Shown here piece after piece: positions 54,596 to 63,200 of a stretch of 64,000 nt of DNA. Source of the DNA: Acidovorax sp. (lineage in GTDB: Bacteria; Pseudomonadota; Gammaproteobacteria; Burkholderiales; Burkholderiaceae_C); NCBI RefSeq assembly GCF_021287135.1, contig NZ_JAJTBB010000020.1:62001-126000 (forward strand), written 5' to 3'. Every line of letters begins with the position of its first letter. Positions within the stretch are counted from its first letter, which is position 1. The notes beneath the pieces were generated by a model, which was not told the DNA's origin, did no database searches, and was given only the letters and a program-made list of their open reading frames with translations. A program made the translations under genes and the position numbers.

Positions 54596-57500
54596 ATGCA
54601 CACCCTCCCAGCGCCCGTGTCGGGCAAAAAGACAGCGTCCCACTTCGTGCGCCTCTGGTTTGTGTGGCTCGCGGCCGTGCTGCTGGCCCTGGCCCTGCCC
54701 GCGCAGGCGGCCATCACGACGGGACTGGTGGACTTTGGTAGCGGCAATGCCCCGCCAGCGGGTACGGCTCCCATCACCGGCAATATCAACGGCATTGCGT
54801 TTGATGGGGCCACGTCTGGCGATGCCCACGGATGGGTTTACGCCGCAGCTGCGGAATACACGACCTGCGGCAACTGCGCATTGCAGGGTGATTTCGCTTT
54901 CCCGGAGGACGGGGGGGATAGCTCGCCTTCCACGGCGTATTTCCGGGCGGCGACCGGGGGCGACACCTTCAACGTGAGCGGCGTGCGCATCTACAGCTAC
55001 GGCACCAACTCCACGATCACGGTGACGGGTTATCTGGGCGCCACGGAGATCAAAACGGTCACGCTCAATGTGACCCCGGGCTCCAGCCAGCTGGAGTCTT
55101 TCTACCTGGGCCTCACCGGCGTGGACTCGGTGAAGTTTGTGTCTGACCAGGACTGGTACTTCGCCATCGACGACCTGGGCATCGCCCCCACACCCACGGT
55201 GACCGGTATTTCGCCCACCGCCGGCCCTGCCGCAGGCGGCACCAGCGTCGCCATTACCGGCACCGGCTTCCTGGGCGTCAACGCCCCCACACAGACGGAG
55301 GTGAAGTTCGGCGCCGTCGCCGCCGCCACCACGACGGTGAACAGCGACACGCAGATCACGGCCACCGCGCCCGCCGGCACCGGCACCGTGGACGTCACGG
55401 TCACAACGGCCGGGGGCACCAGCGCCACCAGCGCGGCCGATCAGTACACCTACGTCGGGGCGCCCACGGTGACCAGCATTTCGCCCACCAGCGGCCCCAC
55501 GGCAGGCGGCACCACCGTCACCATCACCGGCACCGGCCTGGGCGGCGCCACGGCGGTGACCTTCGGTGCCACTGCGGCCACGGGTTTTGTCGTCAACAGC
55601 GCCACCCAGATCACCGCCACAGCGCCCGCGGGCACGGGGACAGTGGACGTGCGGGTCACCACGGCGGGCGGCACCAGCGCCACCAGCGCGGCCGACCAGT
55701 TCACCTATGTGCCGGCCCCCACGGTGACCGGCATCGCGCCCACCAGCGGCCCGACGGGCGGCGGCACCACCGTCACCATCACCGGCACCGGCCTTGGCGG
55801 CGCCACGGCGGTAACCTTCGGTGCCACTGCGGCGACGGGCTTCGCCGTCAACAGCGCCACCCAGATCACCGCCACGGCGCCCGCGGGCACGGGGACGGTG
55901 GACGTGCGGGTCACCACGCCCAGCGGCACCAGCGCCACCAGTGCGGCCGACCAGTTCACCTACGTTCCGCCCCCCGTGGCCAACGCCGTGAGCGCCACTG
56001 TGGCCTACGGCAGCAGCAGCAACCCGATCACGCTGAACATCACCGGCACGGCGACCAGCGTGGCCGTGGCTTCCCCCGCCGGCCACGGCACCGCCGTCGC
56101 GAGCGGCGTGACCATCACCTACACGCCGGCCGCAGGCTACGGTGGGCCGGACAGCTTCACCTACACCGCCACCAACGGCAGCGGCACCTCCGCCCCCGCC
56201 ACGGTGTCCGTCACGGTGAACCCGCCCACCATCGGGTACACGCCCGGCGCGCTGCCCAACGGCGCGGTGGGCGTGGCCTACAGCCAGTCCCTGGCGGGCG
56301 CCAGCGGAGGCACCGGCCCGTACACGTATGCGCTGACGAGCGGCAGCCTGCCGGCGGGGCTCAACCTGGCGCCTGACGGCACGATCTCTGGCACGCCCAC
56401 GGCCATCAGCAGCGCCAGCTTCACCGTGCGTGCCACCGACAGCAGCAGTTCCACGCCCCCTGCCACCGGTCCGTACAGCAGCGCCAGCCAGCCGCTGACG
56501 CTCACCATCACGGCCCCCACGATCACGGTCGCTCCGACCACGGTGCCCAACGGCCAGGCAGGCGCCGCCTACAGCCAGACCGTGACGGCCAGTGGCGGCG
56601 CGGCGCCGTACACCTACGCGGTGACGGGCGGGGCCCTTCCGCCGGGCCTGGCGCTGAACACCACGTCGGGCGCCATCACCGGCACGCCCACGGCGACCGG
56701 TGCATTCAACTTCACCGTGACGGCGACAGACAACGGCGGCTTTGCCGGATCCCGCGGCTACAGCATGGCCGTGACTATTCCGTTCTTTACCCTGGACTTC
56801 AACGTGACGCCGAACCCGGTCGCGGGCGTGCCCTTCAGCCGGAATGTGGTGGCTGGAGGGGGCACGGCGCCGTATGTGTACTCGATCTACGCAGGCGCCT
56901 TGCCGCCCGGGCTGGTGCTTTCCACCGCGGGGGTGATCTCTGGCACCCCCACCGCGGCGGGAGCGTTCAACTTCACCATCGTCGCGCGAGACTCCACGAC
57001 GGGGGTGGGGTCGCCTTACGGCGTGGTGAGCAATTTCACCCTCACCGTCACGGCGCCGACGGTGGTGCTTTCGCCGGCCTCGTTGCCCAACACGGCGGTC
57101 GGCACGGCCTACCACCAGACGCTGACCGCCAGCGGCGGTGTGGCCCCCTACAGCTACGCCGTGACAGCCGGTGCCCTCCCTGCGGGCCTGGTGCTGAACG
57201 TCTCCACGGGCGTGCTGTCGGGCACGCCCACTGCGGTGGGCGCCGCCAACTTCACGGTCACCGCCACCGATGCCAACAACTTCACGGGGGCGCAGGCGTA
57301 CACGGTGACGGTGGCCCCCTCCGCCAATGCGGACCTGTCGGCGCTGGCGCTCAGCAGCGGATCCCTGGTGCCGGCCTTCAGCGCGGGCACCACGGGCTAC
57401 ACGGCCTCGGTGGCCCATGCAGTCACTTCGCTCACGGTGACTCCCACGGTCGCCGCCAGCGGCGCCACGGTGACGGTGAATGGAACGCCCGTGGCCAGCG

Positions 57501-58129
57501 GCGCCGCATCGGGCCCGGTCACGCTCAACATCGGCAGCAACCCGCTGACCGTGGTCGTGACGGCGCCCGACGGCACCACCACCAAGACGTACACGGTGTC
57601 CGCCGTGCGTGCGCCGTTGCAAAGCGTGGTTGACGGGGCCAGCGGCATGACGGTCTCCATCGCCAACAGCAGCCCCACCTGCACCTTCACCGCCACCTCG
57701 TTTGCGGCGGTGTCCTCGGTCGCCACCGCGCCGCCGGCGGGCTTCACGTTCCCGTACAACATGGCGGCCTTCACCGCAGCCCAGTGCGATCCGGGCAGCG
57801 TGCTGACCGTCACCCTCACCTTCCCCAGCCCCGTGCCGGCCGGCGCCGTGCTGATGAAGTACAACGCGGCCGCCACGCCGCCGTGGCAGCCGTTCACGCC
57901 CACCATCAGCGGCAACCAGGTGGTCTACACGATCCAGGACGGCGGCGTGCGCGATGACGACGGTGCGGTGAACGGCCAGTTCGTCGACCCCGTGGTTCTG
58001 GCCGTGCCCCTGGCGGCCACCGGGATTCCCACCCTGAACGCCTGGGGCGTGTTGCTGCTGTCGGTCCTGGCCGGCGTGCTGGGGTGGTGGCAGCAGTGGC
58101 GGCGGCAGCTGCCGCACCGCCGCCTGTGA
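54596..58129 (+). CDS. Giant secreted IPT/TIG and Ig-like repeat protein with IPTL-CTERM signal
   Basis: A 1177-residue exported protein. Signal peptide about 14-43 (ending LPAQA). Unassigned N-terminal domain to about 197; three IPT/TIG domains at about 198-288, 289-373 and 374-458; a cadherin-like Ig domain at 459-545; four putative-Ig (He_PIG) repeats at about 546-907, each with the GALPxGLxL...GxxSGTPT pattern. Then come a cadherin-like beta-sandwich (910-1007), a choice-of-anchor-type region, and a C-terminal IPTL-CTERM tripartite signal (IPTLNAWG from 1144, hydrophobic helix, basic RRQLPHRR tail). Likely sorted to the surface. An in-frame GTG 15 bases earlier is an alternative start. 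Follows the collar genes by 47 bases. Confidence 0.9.
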   Translation: MHTLPAPVSGKKTASHFVRLWFVWLAAVLLALALPAQAAITTGLVDFGSGNAPPAGTAPITGNINGIAFDGATSGDAHGWVYAAAAEYTTCGNCALQGDFAFPEDGGDSSPSTAYFRAATGGDTFNVSGVRIYSYGTNSTITVTGYLGATEIKTVTLNVTPGSSQLESFYLGLTGVDSVKFVSDQDWYFAIDDLGIAPTPTVTGISPTAGPAAGGTSVAITGTGFLGVNAPTQTEVKFGAVAAATTTVNSDTQITATAPAGTGTVDVTVTTAGGTSATSAADQYTYVGAPTVTSISPTSGPTAGGTTVTITGTGLGGATAVTFGATAATGFVVNSATQITATAPAGTGTVDVRVTTAGGTSATSAADQFTYVPAPTVTGIAPTSGPTGGGTTVTITGTGLGGATAVTFGATAATGFAVNSATQITATAPAGTGTVDVRVTTPSGTSATSAADQFTYVPPPVANAVSATVAYGSSSNPITLNITGTATSVAVASPAGHGTAVASGVTITYTPAAGYGGPDSFTYTATNGSGTSAPATVSVTVNPPTIGYTPGALPNGAVGVAYSQSLAGASGGTGPYTYALTSGSLPAGLNLAPDGTISGTPTAISSASFTVRATDSSSSTPPATGPYSSASQPLTLTITAPTITVAPTTVPNGQAGAAYSQTVTASGGAAPYTYAVTGGALPPGLALNTTSGAITGTPTATGAFNFTVTATDNGGFAGSRGYSMAVTIPFFTLDFNVTPNPVAGVPFSRNVVAGGGTAPYVYSIYAGALPPGLVLSTAGVISGTPTAAGAFNFTIVARDSTTGVGSPYGVVSNFTLTVTAPTVVLSPASLPNTAVGTAYHQTLTASGGVAPYSYAVTAGALPAGLVLNVSTGVLSGTPTAVGAANFTVTATDANNFTGAQAYTVTVAPSANADLSALALSSGSLVPAFSAGTTGYTASVAHAVTSLTVTPTVAASGATVTVNGTPVASGAASGPVTLNIGSNPLTVVVTAPDGTTTKTYTVSAVRAPLQSVVDGASGMTVSIANSSPTCTFTATSFAAVSSVATAPPAGFTFPYNMAAFTAAQCDPGSVLTVTLTFPSPVPAGAVLMKYNAAATPPWQPFTPTISGNQVVYTIQDGGVRDDDGAVNGQFVDPVVLAVPLAATGIPTLNAWGVLLLSVLAGVLGWWQQWRRQLPHRRL
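55460..55969 (+). repeat. Two tandem 255-bp near-identical TIG-coding repeats
   Basis: Units 55460-55714 and 55715-55969 encode consecutive 85-residue TIG domains and differ at only a modest number of bases; long stretches (for example the segment coding NSATQITATAPAGTGTVDVR) are almost unchanged. The neighbouring first TIG domain is more diverged. Suggests recent duplication or ongoing gene conversion. Confidence 0.85.
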
Positions 58130-58228
58130 GGCGCGCGCCTGCAAAGGGCGGCGGCGGCCGCGGTGCCCCGCTGCCGCGCCCTGACTCCGTACGGTAGGCC
58201 GCTGCCGCCAATACCCTGCCTAGCGACC

Positions 58229-58861
58229 ATGCCCACAGTCCCGCTCTACTCGCCCTCGCTGCCCGCCACCTCCGCCACCTCGGTCACCCGCGCCGACCGC
58301 GAGCGGCTGGGCGGCCACCGCGGCCGGGTGGTCTGGCTGACCGGCCTGTCTGGTGCCGGCAAGTCCACCCTGGCCCACGCCCTGGAGCGCGAGCTGCACG
58401 GGCTGGGCCGGCGCACCTACCTCCTGGACGGCGACGCCATCCGCCAGGGCCTGAACCGGGATCTGGGTTTCTCGGACGCGGACCGCGCCGAGAACATCCG
58501 GCGCATCGCGCAGGTGGCGCGGCTTTTCGTGGATGCGGGGGTCATCGTGATCGTGGCCTTCATCTCGCCGTTCCGGGCCGAACGGGACGCCGCACGGGGG
58601 CTGTTTGCGCCCGGTGATTTCCTGGAAGTCTTTGTGGACGTGCCCCTGGCCGTCGCCGAGCAGCGCGACCCGAAGGGCCTGTACCGCCGGGCCCGCGCAG
58701 GCACGCTGGCGCAGTTCACCGGGATCGATTCGCCCTACGAGCCGCCGCTGGCGGCCGACCTGGTGCTGCCCACGCACCTGTGGAGCGTGGAGCAGTGCGT
58801 GCGCGGCCTGGTGGAGCGGCTGGATACCGCCGGCCCCCGCAACGTTGCCGCCACAGACTGA
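58229..58861 (+). CDS. cysC: Adenylylsulfate kinase (APS kinase)
   Basis: A 210-residue enzyme making PAPS from APS. P-loop GLSGAGKST (39-47), [31 protein letters not shown], the phospho-intermediate-type Ser of [30 protein letters not shown] and the late [11 protein letters not shown] all fit. No cysD/cysN or sulfotransferase gene is present in the window, so it is an orphan here. The ATG at 58229 lies 99 bases after the giant gene. Its stop overlaps the next start by one base (TGATG). Confidence 0.95.
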   Translation: MPTVPLYSPSLPATSATSVTRADRERLGGHRGRVVWLTGLSGAGKSTLAHALERELHGLGRRTYLLDGDAIRQGLNRDLGFSDADRAENIRRIAQVARLFVDAGVIVIVAFISPFRAERDAARGLFAPGDFLEVFVDVPLAVAEQRDPKGLYRRARAGTLAQFTGIDSPYEPPLAADLVLPTHLWSVEQCVRGLVERLDTAGPRNVAATD

Positions 58862-59934
58862 TGCCGCACCGCCCCAACTCTTTGCCCTCCACCGTCTTCA
58901 CCACCGATGTCCTGCAGGGCGAACAGCGCTTCGAAGCCTGGCGCAGCAGCATTGCAGTCATCTTCGACGTGGCGCCGCTAGCGCACGACGGGCTGGACCG
59001 TTTCCAGGCGTCCGTCACCGCCCACCACCTCGGCGCGCTGCTCGCGGGCGACCTGCACTTCAGCTCACAGCAGTTCTCGCGCAGCGCCGCGCGCGTAGCG
59101 CGTGACGGGGTGGACCACTACCTGGTGCAGTGGTACCGCAGCGGCGGCTTCGTGGGCCAGCACGATGACCATGCCGACATGCAGGTGCGCGCCGGCGACA
59201 TCACGGTGTTCGACCTGGGACGCACGCAGCGCACGCACGCGGCCCCCTCGCACGTGCTGTCGCTGGTCGTGCCGCGCGAAACCCTGGGCGAGGCGCTGGG
59301 AGGCGCCACCCTGGCGGACCTGCACGGCGCGGTGCTGCGCCAGGGCACCGTGCTCAACGGGCTGCTGAGCGACTACCTGCGGTCGCTGCACCAGCGCCTG
59401 CCGGAGGTGACCCTGGCCGAGGCGCCGGCCGTGGTGCAGGCCACCGCCCAGATGCTGGCCGCCTGCCTGCGCCCCAACCAGCGCACGCTGGCGCAGGCCC
59501 GCGAAGAGGTGCAGGGCGTCACCCTGGCGCGCATCCAGCGGCACATTGCGCAAAACCTGGGCACGCCGCTCAGCCCCGAGCTGCTGTGCCGCACCTTCGG
59601 CATCTCGCGCAGCCTGCTGTACCGCCTGTTCGAGCCGCTGGGGGGCGTGGCGCACTATGTGCAGCAGCGGCGCCTGGCGCGCGCCTTCCACGCGCTGGCC
59701 AACCCGGCCAACCGCCGGTTGCGCGTGGCCGAGATTGCCTCGCGCACCGGCTTTGCCAGCGAAGCGCACTTCAGCCGGGCCTTCCGCGCGGCGTTCGGCC
59801 TCACGCCGAGCGACGTGCGTGCCACGGCCGGCCGCGCCAGCGCCGGAGGGGCCGCCGGGGCCCGCGGCGACGGCTTCGGCCGGGACGCCACCGCGGAATA
59901 CGCAGACTGGGTGCGCGGCCTGCAGCCGGCCTGA
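58861..59934 (+). CDS. AraC family transcriptional regulator
   Basis: A 357-residue regulator. The N-terminal half is a cupin-like AraC-binding/AraC_binding_2 type domain (VLQGEQRFEAWRSSI, ADMQVRAGDITVFDLGRTQR), and the C-terminal half holds two helix-turn-helix motifs (LCRTFGISRSLLYRLFEPLG and IASRTGFASEAHFSRAFRAA, about 240-320). The family usually activates nearby or pathway genes. Its first base is the last base of the cysC stop, so the two are translationally coupled. It may control cysC or the secreted-protein genes on either side. Confidence 0.92.
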   Translation: MPHRPNSLPSTVFTTDVLQGEQRFEAWRSSIAVIFDVAPLAHDGLDRFQASVTAHHLGALLAGDLHFSSQQFSRSAARVARDGVDHYLVQWYRSGGFVGQHDDHADMQVRAGDITVFDLGRTQRTHAAPSHVLSLVVPRETLGEALGGATLADLHGAVLRQGTVLNGLLSDYLRSLHQRLPEVTLAEAPAVVQATAQMLAACLRPNQRTLAQAREEVQGVTLARIQRHIAQNLGTPLSPELLCRTFGISRSLLYRLFEPLGGVAHYVQQRRLARAFHALANPANRRLRVAEIASRTGFASEAHFSRAFRAAFGLTPSDVRATAGRASAGGAAGARGDGFGRDATAEYADWVRGLQPA

Positions 59935-60077
59935 CGCCTCCCGCCGCCGCCGGGAGACGGGAGACGGCCAGTCAAGAAACGCTGGACGCCCAGTCAAGCC
60001 GCGCGGGCCAGGCACCCGCAAGATCGCAGGCATTCCCCGGCACCGTGGCCGGCAGGGTGCGGTGCGCACTGTTGCTT

Positions 60078-60118
60078 GCTATTAAAAATATAGCTTATTG
60101 CGCTTGTCCGATGGGCGC
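60078..60118 (+). repeat. Two-hairpin intergenic repeat, copy 6
   Basis: Hairpin 1 is GCTAT-N7-ATAGC (60078-60094). Hairpin 2 is degenerate, GCGCTTGTCCGATGGGCGC (60100-60118). It lies 143 bases after the AraC gene, same orientation. The rest of the 277-bp gap before the last gene contains short direct repeats (CGGGAGACGGGAGACGG, CAGTCAAG twice) and no clear promoter. Confidence 0.65.
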
Positions 60119-60211
60119 AGGAGCTTGTTTTGATGCCAAAGCACGAGGCCCATGCGGTGCCGGGGGGTGCGCTTTGCACCGTTACCCCCACTGCAGGACA
60201 CCTCCGCGCCC

Positions 60212-63200
60212 ATGAGAACCTTGATCTACCGACTTGCTGCCCTGCTGATGGCAGCCTTCGCGTTGTGCGGCCCGGCTGCCGCCTACATGCTGTTCGATGA
60301 CTTTGCGCACGTCTACAACGTAACCCTGGTCAGCGGCAGCGGCCAATGGCTGGGCAACCGCATCGCCGTGGGGCCGAACCCGGTGACAGTCGAGGAGGTA
60401 AAGATCAATGTTGCCTCCCGTTCGGGCACGGGCCGGTTGGACATGCAGGTCTGCGAAGAAGGCAGCAACACCACCCCTGTCAACTGCGAGCCCTTCGCCA
60501 TGGACCAGCTCAGCTACGGCGAGCGTACCTTCACAGGCACATTCACGGCGGCCGCCAACTCGAACTTGTGGGTGATCCTGCGGCCTGAAGTGGGCGTCCC
60601 CTCCAGCTACACCCTTGCGCTGGCGGCGGACGATAACTTCGGCCTATTCAGTGAGAACGGCGGCACTACGTGGCGTACGGGCGAGAGCACCGTCTCGATG
60701 CGCGTGCGCGGCGTGGTGGCGATGCCGCCCACGGTGGTCGGCATCGCGCCGGCCGAGGGGCCCACAGCGGGCGGCACCCCGGTCGTGATCAGCGGCAGCC
60801 AGCTGTCCGATGTGCGCGCGGTGCGCTTTGGCGGTCAAAACGCCGCCAGTTTCACGGCCGAGAGCGACACGCGCCTGGTGGCCACTACCCCTGCAGGCCC
60901 TGCAGGCCTTGCCGTGGTGGAACTGGTCAATGACTTCGGTACAGCCGCCAGCGCTACCAGCTTCAATTACGTGAACCGCGCGGCGCCCAGCATTGCCAGC
61001 GTGCAGCCCGCGCAGGGGCCGGCCAGCGGTGGCACGCAAGTCGTGATCCACGGCGCGGATTTCGATTCAGTGACTGCGGTACGTTTTGGCGGAACGGCCG
61101 TTGGTTTTACAGCCAACGGATCCCAGATCACCGCCATCACGCCTGCCATGGCTCCTGGGCCGGTGGCCGTGGAGGTTGCGACACCTTTTGGCACCGCCAC
61201 CGGTTCCTTCTCCGCGCTGGGCGCGCCCACGCTTTCCAATGTGTCGCCGGGCTACGGGACGCAGGCGGGCGGCACCCTGGTCACCATCACCGGCTCCGGT
61301 CTGGCCACCACCACAGGCGTGACCTTTGGCGGCACCAGTGCCAACAGCGTCACAGTGGTGAATGACGGCCAGATCACCGCCGTGACGCCGGCCAGCACCG
61401 GTGCGAGCGTGGTGCCCATGGTGGTCACCACGCTGGGCGGAACCTCGAACCCTGTCATTTTCGAGTACACCGCGGTACCGGTGCTGGACAGCATCAGTCC
61501 CGCACAAGTGTCTGTCGCCGGTGGCTCCACCGTCACGCTCAACGGACAGAACCTGGCCGGTGCTTCCGTCTCCGTCGACGGCATGGGGATCAGCTGGATC
61601 AGCCGCACCGCGACCCAGATCACCTTCACAGCCCCCGCACGTTCTGCGGGGAGCTCCGAGGTGCGCGTGACCAGCCTGGGGGGCAGCAGCCAGCCACTGG
61701 TGCTGACTTACGTGGGGCCACCCAGCGTGTCTGGCGTGCAACCCGCCGCAGGACCGGTGGCCGGTGGAACGGCCGTGCTGGTGTACGGCCAGGGCTTCCT
61801 GGGCACCTCGTCTGTCGCTTTTGGCGGTACGCCCGCCCCACAGTTCACCGTGGTCAGCGACACACTGATCGATGCCGTGGCGCCTGCGCATGCGGCTGGC
61901 GCGGTGTCGCTGGTCGTGACCACGGTCGGCGGGACTGGCAACGTGGGCTACACCTACAACTACCCGCAGCCCACCGTTTCCGGATTTGCCCCGCAAACCG
62001 GTCCGGTCCCGGGCGGCACGGCCGTCACTATCACGGGCACCGGCTTCACCGGCGCGTTGGGCGTGCGCTTTGGCGGGACGCTGGCGCCCAGCATGACGGT
62101 GCGCAGCGACACACAGATCACTGCCACCACGCCAGCCGGCACGCCGGGCAATGCCGTGGTGTCCGTGGTCACCCCCGGCGGCCAGACGGACGCCAGCGCC
62201 CGGTTCACGTACGTGACGACCCCCACCCTGACGGCTGTGCAACCGTCCAGCGGGCCTGTTGCGGGCGGCACCCAGGTCCTCCTCAGCGGCAGCGGCTTCA
62301 CTGGCGCCACGGCTGTCAGCTTCGGCGGCACGCCCGCGCCGTCGTTCACGGTGAACGGCGACAGCCAGATCACCGCTACCGCACCGGCGCACGCAGCGGG
62401 CAATGCGGCCGTGCAGGTCACCACGCCGGGCGGCGTGGCCTCGGGCGCGACCTTCGCCTACGTGGCCGCGCCCGTCATCACGGCAGTGCAGCCCAACCGC
62501 GGGCCTTTGGCGGGCGGCTCCACTGTGTTGATCTCGGGAAGCGGCTTGTCCGGCGTCGTCGACGTGCGTTTTGGAGGCACTGCCGCAATCGGCTGGACGG
62601 TGCTCAGCGACAGCCAGCTCAACGTGACCCTTCCCGACCATGCGGCAGGCGCCGTGCCGTTGGAGGTTGTGACGCACAGTGGCACCGCCGCCGGCGGGAC
62701 CTTCACCTTTGCGCCGCCGCCCGCCATCACCGGGTTGGCTCCGGACGCCGGCCCAGCCGGCCAGGCCACGCCGGTCGTCATCACGGGCACCGGGTTCACC
62801 GGCGCCATTGTGGTGGGGTTTGGTACCGCGCTCGCGCCGTCCTTCACCGTGGACAGCGACACGCAGATTACCGCCACCACGCCCGGCTCGCAGCCCCCTG
62901 GCAGCGTTCCGGTGAAGGTCGCCACGCCCGCAGGCAGCGCCACCAGCGCCATGAGCTACCTGTTCGCCCCCACGCCGGTGGTCAGCGCCGTGACGCCCCT
63001 GCAGGGGCCGGCCACAGGCAGTGCCACCGTCACCCTCACGGGCAGCGGCTTCACCCGCGCCACCGAGCTGCGCTTCGGCACCGTCCCCGCCGCCAGCTTC
63101 ACCGTGGACAGCGACACGCAGATCACCGCCGTCACCCCCGCGCACGCGGCCGGCACTGCCGCGCTGCAGGTCACCACCCCGGGTGGCAGCGCCACGGGCG

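Noticed and set aside
55190-55969. Regular repeats as a possible CRISPR array
   Set aside because: The unit is 255 bp, in frame and codes for TIG domains; there are no short repeats with unique spacers.
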